DNA of 64,000 nucleotides from Lachnospiraceae bacterium (GTDB taxonomy: Bacteria; Bacillota; Clostridia; Lachnospirales; Lachnospiraceae). Location of the stretch: the NCBI GenBank assembly GCA_022791755.1, contig JAAVZR010000027.1, positions 18,565-82,564 of the forward strand, given 5' to 3'. Positions 24,008 to 33,951 of this stretch are shown piece by piece. How positions within the stretch are numbered: position 1 is the first letter of the stretch; each line of letters opens with the position of its first letter. Below the pieces are notes generated by a model that was not told where the DNA came from, ran no database searches, and saw nothing but the letters and a program-made list of their open reading frames with translations. Made by a program: the position numbers and the translations under genes.

Positions 24008-26614
24008 ATGAATATCAGTAAATTTACGCAGAATTCGATTCAGGCGGTCCAGGATTGTGAGAAGCTGGCTTATCAGTACGGTAACCAGGAGATTGACGAG
24101 GAACATCTTCTGTATGCTCTGTGGGGGCTGGAGGACAGCCTGATCCGCAAGCTCCTGATCCGCATGGGAGTGGACGAGGGAGCTTTTGAGGCAGGCCTGC
24201 AAGAGGCTCTTGACCGCCGGGTGAAGGTCTCCGGCGGCAATGTCTATATCAGCGGGGACCTGAATAAGGTTCTGCTGAATGCGGAGGACGAGGCGAAACG
24301 GATGGGAGACCAGTATGTTTCGGTGGAGCATCTGTTTCTGGCGATGGTAGCGGCTCCCAATCGGGCGGTGAAAGAGCTGTTCAGGCGGTACGGGATCGAC
24401 AGGGAGACCTTCTTACAGGCACTGTCTTCAGTGCGCGGCAGCCAGCAGGTCACAAGCGATAATCCCGAGGCGACCTACGACACACTGAATAAATACGGTA
24501 CGGATCTGGTGGAGAAGGCCAGGGATCAGAAGCTGGATCCGGTGATCGGCCGCGACGCAGAGATCCGCAATGTGGTGCGGATCCTGTCGCGCAAATCCAA
24601 GAATAACCCGGTGCTCATCGGCGAGCCCGGCGTGGGTAAGACGGCTGTGGCGGAGGGTCTGGCCCAGCGTATCGTGAGAGGCGACGTGCCGCAGGGACTG
24701 AAGGATAAAAAGGTCTTTTCCCTGGATATGGGCGCTCTGGTGGCCGGGGCCAAATACCGGGGCGAGTTTGAGGAGCGTCTGAAGGCGGTGCTGGAGGAGG
24801 TGCGAAAGAGCGAGGGGCAGATCATTCTGTTTATTGACGAGCTGCATCTGATCGTGGGAGCCGGTAAGACCGACGGGGCCATGGATGCCGGTAATATGCT
24901 CAAGCCCATGCTGGCCAGAGGAGAGCTGCACTGCATCGGCGCCACCACCCTGGACGAGTACCGCAAGTATATCGAGAAGGATGCGGCTCTGGAACGTCGG
25001 TTCCAGCCGGTGCTGGTGGATGAGCCCACGGTGGAGGAGACGATTTCCATTCTGCGCGGTCTGAAGGAGCGCTATGAGGTATTTCACGGCGTAAAGATCA
25101 CGGACAGCGCTTTAGTCAGCGCGGCCACCCTGTCGGGACGCTATATTACCGATCGCTTTCTGCCGGATAAGGCCATCGATCTGGTGGACGAGGCCTGTGC
25201 TCTGGTGAAGACAGAGCTGGATTCCATGCCGGCGGAGCTGGATGAGCTGTCCCGCAAGATCACGCAGCTGGAGATCGAGGAAGCCGCCCTGAAGAAGGAG
25301 ACGGACCGTCTGAGTCATGACCGTCTGGATAACCTCCAGAGAGAACTGGCGGAGCTTAAGGATCAGTTTGGCAGCAGGAAGGCCCAGTGGGATAATGAAA
25401 AGAGCAGTGTGGAGCATCTGTCTCATCTGCGGGAGGAGATCGAGGAGGTGAACCGCCAGATCCAGGCGGCGACCCAGGCCTATGATCTGAATAAAGCGGC
25501 GGAGCTGCAATATGGCCGTCTGCCGGATCTGCAAAAGAAACTGGCGGCGGAAGAGGAGCGTGTCCGGGGACAGGATATGTCTTTGGTCCATGAGGCGGTC
25601 ACCGACGAGGAGATCGAGAGGATCGTGTCCCGGTGGACCGGGATTCCGGTGGCAAAGCTGACAGAGAGCGAGAGGAACAAGATTCTGCATCTGGAGGATG
25701 AACTTCACAAGCGGGTGGTGGGACAGGACGAAGGCGTTACCAAGGTGACCGAGGCCATCATCCGTTCCAATGCGGGGATCAAGGATCCCAATGCGCCGGT
25801 CGGTTCGTTTCTGTTTCTGGGCCCCACCGGCGTGGGAAAGACCGAGCTGGCCAAGACGCTGGCGGCCAGCCTGTTTGATGATGAGAGCAACATGGTCCGC
25901 ATCGATATGAGCGAGTATATGGAGAAATACTCCGTATCCCGCCTGATCGGAGCACCTCCGGGATACGTGGGTTACGACGAGGGCGGGCAGCTGACCGAGG
26001 CGGTGCGCCGCAAGCCCTACAGCGTGGTCCTCTTTGACGAGATCGAGAAGGCGCACCCCGATGTATTCAATGTCCTTTTGCAGGTGCTGGACGATGGCCG
26101 CATCACTGACTCCCAGGGACGCACCGTGGATTTCAAAAACACGATTCTCATCATGACTTCCAATATCGGCTCTTCCTATCTGTTAGATGGGATCGGACCG
26201 GACGGCAGTATCCTGCCGGAAGCGGAGGAGGCTGTCATGAGGGATCTGCGGGCCCATTTCCGTCCGGAATTTCTGAATCGCCTGGACGAGACCATTTTGT
26301 TTAAACCGCTGACAAAGGAAAATATCAGATCGATCATAGATCTGATGGTAGGCAATATCAATACGCGCCTGGCCGGTAAGGAGCTCAAATTGCGGCTGAC
26401 GGACGGGGCCAGGGCCTATATCGTGGAAAACGGATACGATCCGGTGTATGGGGCCAGACCTTTAAACCGGTACCTGAAAAAGCATGTGGAGACGCTGGCG
26501 GCGCGGCTGATTCTGGGCGGGAATGTGGGCGCCGGAGATACGATCGTGATTGATGTGGCGCAGGATGGCCTGAGGGGAGAGATCGTACAGGAAGGCATTG
26601 CGCTCAGAGAGTGA
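24008..26614 (+). CDS. clpB: ATP-dependent chaperone ClpB
   Basis: 868 aa from ATG 24008 ([15 protein letters not shown]), preceded by AGGAAGGGAGG; an in-frame ATG at 23984 is less well placed. Clp N-domain (about residues 1-145), first AAA+ module with Walker [10 protein letters not shown] (about 205) and Walker B ILFIDELH, the coiled-coil middle domain (about 400-525, [20 protein letters not shown]) that distinguishes ClpB from ClpC/ClpA, second AAA+ module with GPTGVGKTE (about 605) and [16 protein letters not shown]. It is a hexameric disaggregase that rescues aggregated proteins with DnaK. The CIRCE-like site suggests heat-shock control. Confidence 0.97.
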   Translation: MNISKFTQNSIQAVQDCEKLAYQYGNQEIDEEHLLYALWGLEDSLIRKLLIRMGVDEGAFEAGLQEALDRRVKVSGGNVYISGDLNKVLLNAEDEAKRMGDQYVSVEHLFLAMVAAPNRAVKELFRRYGIDRETFLQALSSVRGSQQVTSDNPEATYDTLNKYGTDLVEKARDQKLDPVIGRDAEIRNVVRILSRKSKNNPVLIGEPGVGKTAVAEGLAQRIVRGDVPQGLKDKKVFSLDMGALVAGAKYRGEFEERLKAVLEEVRKSEGQIILFIDELHLIVGAGKTDGAMDAGNMLKPMLARGELHCIGATTLDEYRKYIEKDAALERRFQPVLVDEPTVEETISILRGLKERYEVFHGVKITDSALVSAATLSGRYITDRFLPDKAIDLVDEACALVKTELDSMPAELDELSRKITQLEIEEAALKKETDRLSHDRLDNLQRELAELKDQFGSRKAQWDNEKSSVEHLSHLREEIEEVNRQIQAATQAYDLNKAAELQYGRLPDLQKKLAAEEERVRGQDMSLVHEAVTDEEIERIVSRWTGIPVAKLTESERNKILHLEDELHKRVVGQDEGVTKVTEAIIRSNAGIKDPNAPVGSFLFLGPTGVGKTELAKTLAASLFDDESNMVRIDMSEYMEKYSVSRLIGAPPGYVGYDEGGQLTEAVRRKPYSVVLFDEIEKAHPDVFNVLLQVLDDGRITDSQGRTVDFKNTILIMTSNIGSSYLLDGIGPDGSILPEAEEAVMRDLRAHFRPEFLNRLDETILFKPLTKENIRSIIDLMVGNINTRLAGKELKLRLTDGARAYIVENGYDPVYGARPLNRYLKKHVETLAARLILGGNVGAGDTIVIDVAQDGLRGEIVQEGIALRE

Positions 26615-26704
26615 CCTGTGGCTTTTGCGCCGGATGACAGACGGTCCTGCCTTTCATGCAGGGCCGCTGCCGGCAAAAGAAAGAGAGAAAGGGATAAAAG
26701 GATC

Positions 26705-26890
26705 ATGAGTACGGAGACTCTGCCGCAGGATGCGGCGATGCTTTTGAGCTTTATTAATTTGAAGCTACGGGATTATTACGACAATCTGGAGGAGCTCTGT
26801 GGCAGTATGGATGTGAACCGGGAGGAGCTGTGCCGCAAGCTGGCCGGGATCGACTATGAGTACGATCCTGCGGTGAATCAGTTTATTTAA
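26705..26890 (+). CDS. Small DUF4250-type protein
   Basis: 61 aa from ATG 26705 (MSTETLPQDAAMLLSFINLK). It resembles the small clostridial DUF4250 family: LSFINLKLRDYYDNLEELC, then a short helical repeat and a conserved NQF-type end (VNQFI). No membrane segment or metal motif. Function unknown. It follows clpB by 90 bases. A GGATAAAAGGATC stretch provides a modest ribosome binding site. Confidence 0.65.
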   Translation: MSTETLPQDAAMLLSFINLKLRDYYDNLEELCGSMDVNREELCRKLAGIDYEYDPAVNQFI

Positions 26891-26972
26891 AATACAAACA
26901 AATGTTCGGAAAACTGTTGCAATCCATCCGCATCTGTGTTAAAATGGGGGAAAGACCAGAACATATGTACGG

Positions 26973-28538
26973 ATGGATTTTGTTATGCAGATATGTAATG
27001 ATTTACCTTTGGAGAAAAAGCTGGAGATCTTGTCTGACGCGGCCAAATACGACGCCGCCTGTACGTCCAGCGGTGTGGATCGCCGGGGAGCGGCCGGTAC
27101 CATAGGGAATACCAGCGCCTGTGGGATCTGTCACAGCTTTGCGGCAGACGGCAGGTGTATTTCCCTGCTGAAGATTCTGATGACCAATGAGTGTGTGTAC
27201 GACTGTAAATACTGTATCAACCGCCGTTCCAACGATGTGCTGCGCACCACCTTCACACCGGAGGAGATCTGCACGCTGACCATACAGTTTTACCGGCGCA
27301 ATTATATCGAAGGGCTGTTTTTAAGCTCCGGCGTCCGCCAGAGTCCCGATGCCACTATGGAGAAGATGTATGAGACGCTGTATCTTTTGCGCAACACGTA
27401 CCGCTTTCGGGGATATATCCATGTGAAGGGGATACCGGGAGCGGATCCGGAACTGATCGAGCGGATCGGGTATCTGACCGATCGGATGAGCGTGAATCTG
27501 GAGCTGCCCACCGGCAGCAGTCTGCGGGCGCTGGCGCCTCATAAGACGAGGGAGACGATCTTAAAACCGATCCGGCAGATCCAAAGGGGGATGACACAGG
27601 AAGCCCTTTTGCTGACCGACGGAAAGGAAAAGCGCGGGGAGATGACGCAGGTGTCGGAGGGAGGCGGCCGGCCGGACAGGCTCCTGTGGGAGGAGATGAG
27701 CTCAGGCGCCTTTCCCAGGCCCATGCGGATACCGCCTGCCACGGAAAATGCATTTTCGGCCGGAGCGGGGGCGTCGAAACAGCCGCCGCTTCCGGCGTCC
27801 CGGGGGATCCGGGGGGATCTGGTAAAAGGGGAGCGTCCCCGCTTCGTGCCGGCAGGCCAGAGTACCCAGATGATCGTCGGAGCTACGCCGGAGACCGATT
27901 ATCAGATCGTGACGGTGGCGGAGGCGCTGTACCATCGCTTTGATCTGCGCCGCGTCTTTTATTCGGCGTATATCGGTATCAATGATGACAGCAGTCTGCC
28001 GGCAGTGGGGACGAAGCCGCCGCTGTTACGGGAGCACCGGCTGTATCAGGCGGACTGGCTTTTGCGCTTCTATGGTTTCACGGCCGGAGAGCTTCTGGAT
28101 GAGAGGCGTCCGAATTTTAACGTATTTCTGGATCCGAAATGCGACTGGGCGGTGCGCCACATGGGCTGCTTTCCTGTGGAGGTTAATCAGGCGGACTATG
28201 CCACTCTTCTCAGGGTCCCTGGGATCGGTGTCAAATCGGCACAGCGGATTCTGAAGGCCCGCCGCAGCGCGCCGCTGGATTTTCCGGATCTGAAAAAGCT
28301 GGGAGTGGTGCTGAAGCGGGCTCACTTTTTTATCACCTGCCGGGGACGTATGATGTACCGGGTGAGGCTGGAAGAGAATTTTGTGACGTCCTGTCTGGTA
28401 GACCAGAACAGAAAAAAGAACTGGCAGGCAGAGCATGGGGAGGAGACATACCGGCAGCTGTCCCTGTTTGACGATATGAAGCTGGACATGGCGCCCACGG
28501 TGGAGGACACCCGGGCCAGCGTCACCGGGCAGCTGTGA
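26973..28538 (+). CDS. Putative DNA modification/repair radical SAM protein
   Basis: 521 aa. The radical SAM cluster motif is CVYDCKYC (CxxxCxxC, about residue 75), and the C-terminal part has a helix-hairpin-helix DNA-binding motif LLRVPGIGVKSAQRILKARR (about 412). This combination and FVPAGQSTQMIVGATPETD define the radical SAM family annotated as putative DNA modification/repair (TIGR03916 type). The next gene encodes its usual partner (TIGR03915 type). Between about residues 200 and 290 there is a Gly/Pro/Arg-rich, low-complexity stretch that is longer than I expect for the family. The start is uncertain; ATG 26985 is an alternative. Reaction and substrate are not known. Confidence 0.8.
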   Translation: MDFVMQICNDLPLEKKLEILSDAAKYDAACTSSGVDRRGAAGTIGNTSACGICHSFAADGRCISLLKILMTNECVYDCKYCINRRSNDVLRTTFTPEEICTLTIQFYRRNYIEGLFLSSGVRQSPDATMEKMYETLYLLRNTYRFRGYIHVKGIPGADPELIERIGYLTDRMSVNLELPTGSSLRALAPHKTRETILKPIRQIQRGMTQEALLLTDGKEKRGEMTQVSEGGGRPDRLLWEEMSSGAFPRPMRIPPATENAFSAGAGASKQPPLPASRGIRGDLVKGERPRFVPAGQSTQMIVGATPETDYQIVTVAEALYHRFDLRRVFYSAYIGINDDSSLPAVGTKPPLLREHRLYQADWLLRFYGFTAGELLDERRPNFNVFLDPKCDWAVRHMGCFPVEVNQADYATLLRVPGIGVKSAQRILKARRSAPLDFPDLKKLGVVLKRAHFFITCRGRMMYRVRLEENFVTSCLVDQNRKKNWQAEHGEETYRQLSLFDDMKLDMAPTVEDTRASVTGQL

Positions 28539-28566
28539 CAGGTGCATGATGCGGGGAGGAAAAGAG

Positions 28567-29385
28567 ATGAAGACGGTATTTGTCTGCGGCCCGGAACCGG
28601 AGGATATCTTTACGGCAGTCTACGATGCCTGGGCCAGCCGCCTGGGGCACGGTCATGTGGAGCTGGAGATTGGGGAGGAGAACTGGCAGGGGCAGCTGTT
28701 TTCGGAATACCGCCGCGTGGAGCGGGACAGTGAGAAGGCGCAGAAGGTGGCGCGTTCGGTGAACAGCAGGATATCGCCGGAGGCCTATCACGGGATCTAT
28801 CAGGCAGCCCTCTCCTTTTCTGCGGACCGGGCGGAGGCGATCTACCGTTTTCTGATACGGGGCTTTCAGATGGGGGCCAGAGTGACGGATTGCCTTCAGG
28901 ATCCGGCAGTGGGCCGGGTATTTGAGCTCTCTCGCCGGGTAGGGAGAGAGGGACATCTTTTTCTGGAGTTTGCCCGGTTTGTACAGTGGGATAACGGCGT
29001 GCTTTTCGCCAGACTGGAGCCTAAGAGCAATATACTTCCCATTATCGCTCCTCACTTTGCAGGGCGTCTGTCGGGGGAGGACTGGATTATTTTCGATGCG
29101 GTGAGACACCGGGCGGCGGTTCATCCGGCAGGGAGGACCTGGTTTCTGATGGACACGGCAGACAGCGGATGGGATGATATGTTTGACCGTCCGGCGGGCG
29201 AGGGAGAGATCACCATAGCCAACGCCGGCGGGGACGGTGCGGTCTGGGAGGATCTGTGGCGCAGCTTTGTGAAAACCATTGCCATCGAGGCCAGGGTCAA
29301 TCCGGGGCTGCAGCGGAATCTGATGCCTCTGTGGTATCGCAAAAACATGACGGAGCATCAGAAGCCGGCTGGCAGAAAAAAGTAA
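28567..29385 (+). CDS. TIGR03915-type DNA metabolism protein (DUF4130), partner of the radical SAM protein
   Basis: 272 aa from ATG 28567 with GGGAGGAAAAG upstream. Begins VFVCGPEPEDIFTAVYDAW; central blocks RVFELSRRVGREGHLFLEF and NNGVLFA-like WDNGVLFARLEPKSNILP, and the end has RNLMPLWYRKNMTEH. The family is a conserved companion of the TIGR03916 radical SAM proteins and has been likened to uracil-DNA-glycosylase-type folds, but the chemistry is not established. It begins 28 bases after the radical SAM stop, so the two are almost surely one operon. Confidence 0.8.
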   Translation: MKTVFVCGPEPEDIFTAVYDAWASRLGHGHVELEIGEENWQGQLFSEYRRVERDSEKAQKVARSVNSRISPEAYHGIYQAALSFSADRAEAIYRFLIRGFQMGARVTDCLQDPAVGRVFELSRRVGREGHLFLEFARFVQWDNGVLFARLEPKSNILPIIAPHFAGRLSGEDWIIFDAVRHRAAVHPAGRTWFLMDTADSGWDDMFDRPAGEGEITIANAGGDGAVWEDLWRSFVKTIAIEARVNPGLQRNLMPLWYRKNMTEHQKPAGRKK

Positions 29386-29504
29386 GAAAATTTATGAAAA
29401 ATAAAGGGAAAAATTTCTCCGCCTGTGGTATACTGATACCAGAGCCACAAAGCGTAGCACAGTCTGCGGATCACATGAGGCAGTCTTAAGCGGAGGAATA
29501 AAAT

Positions 29505-30671
29505 ATGAAACGGGTTTTTCTGATTGTACTTGACAGCGTGGGAATCGGCGAGCTGCCGGATGCTCATTTGTACGGAGACGAGGGAAGTAATACGGTAAAG
29601 GCTGCCGCGTCCAGCCCATATTTTTCAATGCCCAATATGAAGCGCCTGGGGTTGTTTAATATCGACGGTATGGACTGGGCACAGAGCGAGGCGGCGCCCG
29701 CCGGGGCGTTTGGACGCCTGGCAGAGCGGTCGAAGGGAAAGGATACGACCACGGGCCACTGGGAGATCGCCGGTCTGGTTTCGGACAGTCCGATGCCTAC
29801 CTTTCCGGACGGATTTCCGCAGGACTTGCTCTCGCAGCTTAAGGAACGTACCGGGCGGGAGATTCTCTGCAATAAGCCCTACTCCGGCACCGACGTGATT
29901 CGGGATTATGGCGAGGAGCACGTGCGCACGGGAGCGCTCATCGTGTATACTTCGGCGGACAGCGTATTGCAAATCGCGGCCCATGAGTCGGTGATTCCGG
30001 TGGAGGAGCTGTACCGTATCTGCGAGATCGCCAGGGAGATCTGTCAGGGGCCTTATGGGGTGGGGCGTGTGATTGCGCGCCCTTTTGAGGGAGAGTACCC
30101 CTTTAAGAGGACGTCCCGCCGCCATGACTATTCTCTGGTGCCCCCGGTGGATACGATGCTGGACATCCTGAAAAGAGCCGGTCTGGAGACGCGGGGCGTG
30201 GGAAAGATCAGCGACATTTTCGCGGGGAAGGGAATCAGCTCCACTGTCCGCACGGCCTGCAATGCGGAAGGAATCGACCGGACCATTGAACACATGCGGA
30301 CTTCTTTTGAGGGGCTTTGTTTTACAAATCTGGTGGATTATGATATGCTGTATGGTCACCGCAATGACATAGATGGCTATGCAAAGGCGCTGACATATTT
30401 TGATGAGAGACTGCCGGAGCTTCTGGCTCTACTGCAGCCGGAGGATCTTTTGATGATCACAGCGGATCATGGCTGTGATCCGGCCACGCCGTCCACCGAC
30501 CATTCCAGGGAGTACATCCCTCTTGTGATGGCCGGAGCTGTGCTGAGGCAGGGGAGCAATATCGGCACCCGCTCCAGCTTTGCGGATATTGCCGCCACGA
30601 TTCTGGATTATTTCGGTCAGCCGGGGACAGGAAGCGGCCACAGCTTCCTGGAGGAGATCCGTGAGAAGTAA
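29505..30671 (+). CDS. deoB: Phosphopentomutase
   Basis: 388 aa. Alkaline-phosphatase-fold metal enzyme: VFLIVLDSVGIGELPDA at the N-terminus with metal-binding Asp, KGKDTTTGHWEIAGL around the phosphorylated Thr, NKPYSGTDVIRDYGEEH, and ITADHGCDPATPSTDHSREY near the C-terminus with the remaining metal ligands. It interconverts (deoxy)ribose-1-phosphate and -5-phosphate for nucleoside salvage. Start ATG has GCGGAGGA upstream; a possible extended -10 (TGTGGTATACT) lies at about 29424-29434. No nucleoside phosphorylase gene is adjacent. Confidence 0.97.
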   Translation: MKRVFLIVLDSVGIGELPDAHLYGDEGSNTVKAAASSPYFSMPNMKRLGLFNIDGMDWAQSEAAPAGAFGRLAERSKGKDTTTGHWEIAGLVSDSPMPTFPDGFPQDLLSQLKERTGREILCNKPYSGTDVIRDYGEEHVRTGALIVYTSADSVLQIAAHESVIPVEELYRICEIAREICQGPYGVGRVIARPFEGEYPFKRTSRRHDYSLVPPVDTMLDILKRAGLETRGVGKISDIFAGKGISSTVRTACNAEGIDRTIEHMRTSFEGLCFTNLVDYDMLYGHRNDIDGYAKALTYFDERLPELLALLQPEDLLMITADHGCDPATPSTDHSREYIPLVMAGAVLRQGSNIGTRSSFADIAATILDYFGQPGTGSGHSFLEEIREK

Positions 30672-30716
30672 TCGGAATTCTCGGCGGAAACCTTCCATGT
30701 AAATTTCTGCCGCCTC

Positions 30717-30745
30717 TTGTCAAAGCGGAAGAAATGGTGTATAAT
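30717..30745 (+). promoter_or_regulatory. Promoter of the 6S RNA gene
   Basis: TTGTCA (30717-30722), 17-base spacer, TATAAT (30740-30745). No open reading frame follows, which fits a stable RNA. Confidence 0.8.
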
Positions 30746-30751
30746 TGGTTC

Positions 30752-30958
30752 AGACAAAAGAGAAGGTTGTGTAGCGACCTGGGATGTTCGATACCCCTGT
30801 TTTTTTGAACCTACAGTTTGATTAACGGGATTCCTATATCTTTAAGCGGATGTCAGGCCTCCGAATGTGCAGTGGAAGGCAGAAGCTTATTTGCGGTAAC
30901 CCACCTGGCCGATGTGCTAGGCGTCAAAACGCAGGGACCGGCATTCTGGGACTATACA
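30752..30958 (+). ncRNA. ssrS: Probable 6S RNA
   Basis: About 205 bases between a strong promoter and the next terminator, with no coding capacity. The 5' part CCTGGGATG (about 30779-30787) can pair, with wobbles, to the 3' part CATTCTGGG (about 30942-30950), closing a long irregular hairpin. The segment GTTTTTTTGAACCTACAG (about 30808-30825) matches what I recall of firmicute 6S RNAs. 6S RNA binds sigma-70-type RNA polymerase as a promoter mimic in stationary phase. A covariance search with the Rfam 6S model (RF00013) would decide; this call is from memory of the family. Confidence 0.65.
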
Positions 30959-30966
30959 AAAGATTG

Positions 30967-30996
30967 GAGCCAGCTCATTATGAGCTGGCTCTTCTG
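30967..30996 (+). terminator. Hairpin terminator after the 6S RNA
   Basis: GAGCCAGCTC (30967-30976), loop ATTAT, GAGCTGGCTC (30982-30991), then TTCT. Ten perfect pairs with a short T tract. Confidence 0.7.
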
Positions 30997-31097
30997 AGAG
31001 AAAAATAACCCCAAAAGGCAGAAGAGTCTGTCTGTGCAGGCCCATGGATACGGGCTTACAGGGAGAGGGAGGATTTTGATTCTCCTGTGGAGGAAGA

Positions 31098-33506
31098 ATG
31101 AAAAAAAGAATTACCTGGAAACGAATGATTCTGCTGCTGGCTGTGGCACTGGCTGCCATGGGAGCGGCGTTGTGGGTCTCCCATCTTCCGTCGGCGGAGG
31201 ACGAGGATACGGTATATATGACAGAAGCCTATGCCATGAAGGCTACAGCCAGCCTGCTGATCCGCACGGCGTCGGACCCGGAGGATCAGGCGCTGCCGCA
31301 GACAAAGGAGAACAGTCTGTGGTATGAGCCCTATGCGGCGTATCTGTACAGCCGGGGCTACTGGGAGCCGCCAAAGACAGAGTCCGGGGAAGAGACGGAC
31401 AATGGCGATCGGACGGATGCTTCGGACAGTGAGGGCAGGAGGGATCTGAGCTGGGAGCTTCTGACCTGGGGACAGTTTAAGCGGCTGGCCGGGGCGCTGG
31501 CGGAAAATCAGGAGCTTTCTGACAGCCGTTTTCTGGAGAAGATCACCGGTGCTCAGGAGGAAGACAGCCATCCGGTGGCGGAGGACAGATGGTGGGAGTT
31601 TTACGAGAAGCTGGCTCTTTCCCTGGGCTGTGAGGAGTATCGCATTGAGGAGATCACGGTGTACGGGACAGACGAGACCGTGGACATCGCTGCCGGGGCG
31701 GCGGCCACCAGCAAAGGGCGTATCCGTTACAGCGGCTTTGATATGAAAGAATACATAGATAAGACGGTCCGGGTGCGTCTGATGGGAAATGAGCTTTTGG
31801 GGATTTTGAACGTGACGCAGACCACTGTGACCTATGAAAATGTGTGGCTGCTGGGAAGCAGCGACACGGAGGTATCCGTATTCATGGAGGGCTTTACCAG
31901 GAATTTCGCGGCGGAGGCGCCGGAGGGAAATTATGAGGGCGTTCTGGCAGATCTTACGCTGGAACAGGGCCGGCTGACCAAAATAGCGGTGAAGCGGGAT
32001 ACCATAGCAGGGAAGGTCCTGGCGGTCCGGGGAGATTCCATTGAGATTCAGGGATACGGAAATGTGCCGCTGTCCGAGGCGGTCCGGGTCTATAAGATAT
32101 TTGACGGTGTGGAGCAAAAGCGTCTGGCGGATATCGTGGTAGGCTACAGTGTGCATGAATTCATCGTGGCAGACGGAAAGATTTGCGCAGCCTTGGCTCT
32201 TGATAATATCGAGGTGGAGACGATTCGTGTTCTGATATCCAATAACGGATTTGAAGGCAGCGGTCACGACCGGGTTTCCCTTGTGTGCGACTCTCCCATG
32301 AAGATTACCATTGATAACGTGACGACAGAGTGGGCGGCCGGTACGGAATTTACGGTGACGCCGGACAGTGCAGAGTTTCAGAAGGGACGTATTATCGTGG
32401 AGGCTGAGGCGGAGATCCGGATTACATCCCTGGAGAGAAGCTATGGCACGCCTTCTTATAAAGGAAGTATGGAGCTGGCCCTGGAAGACGGGAAGATCCT
32501 GGTGGTAAATGAAGTCCGTCTGGAGGATTATCTGTGCCGTGTGGTGCCCAGCGAGATGCCTGCCGGTCATGGACTGGAGGCGTTAAAGGCGCAGGCGGTC
32601 TGCGCCAGAAGCTATGCCTATAACCAGATTCGGGCCAATGCCTGCCGCAGTCAGGGCGCCCATGTGGATGATACGACCAAATATCAGGTATACAATAATT
32701 CCGACACCAAGGAACTGTGTACGCAGGCTGTGCTGGAGACGGCCGGCCGGGTGCTGTCCTATGGAGGAGAGGTGATCACTGCCTACTATTCCTCCACCAC
32801 CTGCGGCAGCTCCACGGACACGACGATCTGGGGCAGCTCGCCGGAGGAGTATCCGTACCTGGTGGGAAGGATGCTCTCTCTTTCGCAGGAACAGCCGGAT
32901 CTGACCAATGAGGAAAATTTCTGTTCCTTTATTATGAACCCGGATTATGAGACCTTTGACACCCAGTTTGCCTGGTATCGATGGAATCTGTATGCGGATC
33001 TGACCACGCTGTCCAACGCGATCAACGCTTCCTTAGCTAAGCTGGGAGAGGATGGCAGTCCCTATGTGCTGGTAAAGCAGGAAAACGGGGAGTATTGTCA
33101 GGCTCCGATCCAGAGTATCGGGGCGGTGACAGAGATGGCTGTGACGGCCAGAGGATCCGGCGGGATCGTGTCCGAGATGCAAATCACAGGCACACAGGCG
33201 CAGATTCTGTTGCTTCGCCAGGGGAATGTCCGCTCATACCTGGGCAGCCGCGATTACGAGATCCATAAAAAGGACGGTTCCGTGGTGGATGGCATGGGAT
33301 CTCTGCCCAGCGCCTTTATCTGCCTGGTGGAAGTGCGGGAAGGGGAGAACCTGACGGGCTATCAGATCTACGGCGGAGGCTATGGCCACGGGGTGGGCAT
33401 GAGCCAGAACGGGGCGAAGACCATGGCGGCGCAGGGAATGAGCTTTGAGGAGATTTTGCAGTTCTTTTATCCGGGTGCGGAGTTAAAGAGTATTTATGAG
33501 GGATAA
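31098..33506 (+). CDS. Large SpoIID/LytB-domain protein
   Basis: 802 aa, much longer than classic SpoIID (about 340 aa). One N-terminal membrane anchor (about residues 8-24), then a roughly 430-residue region of unknown fold, then the SpoIID domain from about residue 470: NEVRLEDYLCRVVPSEMP with the catalytic-type Glu, EALKAQAVCARSYAYNQI, VDDTTKYQVYNN, AYYSSTTCGSSTD and, near the end, GGGYGHGVGMSQNGAKTMA. SpoIID-domain enzymes are lytic transglycosylases that cut denuded glycan strands, and the family also includes LytB-type amidase enhancers. Located outside the cytoplasmic membrane. Whether it acts in engulfment or in vegetative wall turnover is open. A palindromic element follows 21 bases after the stop. 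Confidence 0.87.
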   Translation: MKKRITWKRMILLLAVALAAMGAALWVSHLPSAEDEDTVYMTEAYAMKATASLLIRTASDPEDQALPQTKENSLWYEPYAAYLYSRGYWEPPKTESGEETDNGDRTDASDSEGRRDLSWELLTWGQFKRLAGALAENQELSDSRFLEKITGAQEEDSHPVAEDRWWEFYEKLALSLGCEEYRIEEITVYGTDETVDIAAGAAATSKGRIRYSGFDMKEYIDKTVRVRLMGNELLGILNVTQTTVTYENVWLLGSSDTEVSVFMEGFTRNFAAEAPEGNYEGVLADLTLEQGRLTKIAVKRDTIAGKVLAVRGDSIEIQGYGNVPLSEAVRVYKIFDGVEQKRLADIVVGYSVHEFIVADGKICAALALDNIEVETIRVLISNNGFEGSGHDRVSLVCDSPMKITIDNVTTEWAAGTEFTVTPDSAEFQKGRIIVEAEAEIRITSLERSYGTPSYKGSMELALEDGKILVVNEVRLEDYLCRVVPSEMPAGHGLEALKAQAVCARSYAYNQIRANACRSQGAHVDDTTKYQVYNNSDTKELCTQAVLETAGRVLSYGGEVITAYYSSTTCGSSTDTTIWGSSPEEYPYLVGRMLSLSQEQPDLTNEENFCSFIMNPDYETFDTQFAWYRWNLYADLTTLSNAINASLAKLGEDGSPYVLVKQENGEYCQAPIQSIGAVTEMAVTARGSGGIVSEMQITGTQAQILLLRQGNVRSYLGSRDYEIHKKDGSVVDGMGSLPSAFICLVEVREGENLTGYQIYGGGYGHGVGMSQNGAKTMAAQGMSFEEILQFFYPGAELKSIYEG

Positions 33507-33526
33507 GGGGGGCTGTTTATAAGGGC

Positions 33527-33770
33527 GAGGGAAGGGAGGGGAGAGGGACGCCCGGCTCCTGAGAGGATTCCCGGCCGGACGCGCTCTCGCTCCGTGCAGG
33601 AGGCAGCGGCTCTAAGTTCGCGCTTCGCTGCCGCTCGCGCTCACTAAGTGCCGGCGTCCTGCAAGGGTCCGGCCGGGAATCCCCTCAGGAACCGGGCTGT
33701 TTCTTCGCCTGTCTTCCCCATGCCCTGCAAGGGGCAGCCTGCTGTGGACCTGCGAGTTTTTGTTTGATGC
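33527..33770 (+). repeat. Dispersed palindromic element, copy 2
   Basis: Second copy of the element at 8311-8553, same orientation. Outer arms 33551-33580 and 33667-33696 pair at 28 of 30 positions. The inner stem TGCAGGAGGC (33595-33604) with GCGTCCTGCA (33654-33663) pairs at nine of ten, and the apical GCAGCG/CGCTGC stem is kept. Relative to copy 1 the inner stem differs at five consecutive positions with matching changes on the other arm, and the outer stem has two such compensated pairs. It again lies between convergent genes (spoIID-like and araC-like). The 181 bases from 33771 to 33951 show no feature. Confidence 0.8.
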
Positions 33771-33951
33771 CTTCCGCTACTCGTTTGCGGTCCGGGTGGT
33801 ATGAATTCTTGAGTTTGTGGTATCTGGCATGATGGATTTGCGAGAGCGGGATTTGGGGAGAGGGCCTGAAAGGGTATTGGATATGGATAGAATATGGTGG
33901 GCGCAAGGGGCTCTTCTGCTGTGCCGGCATACCGGGTAACCGGCGGCATCA

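Noticed and set aside
31056..32570. 504-residue minus-strand open frame under the SpoIID-like gene
   Set aside because: His/Arg/Leu-rich shadow of a G+C-rich gene, no domain and no ribosome binding site; the + strand SpoIID motifs are convincing.
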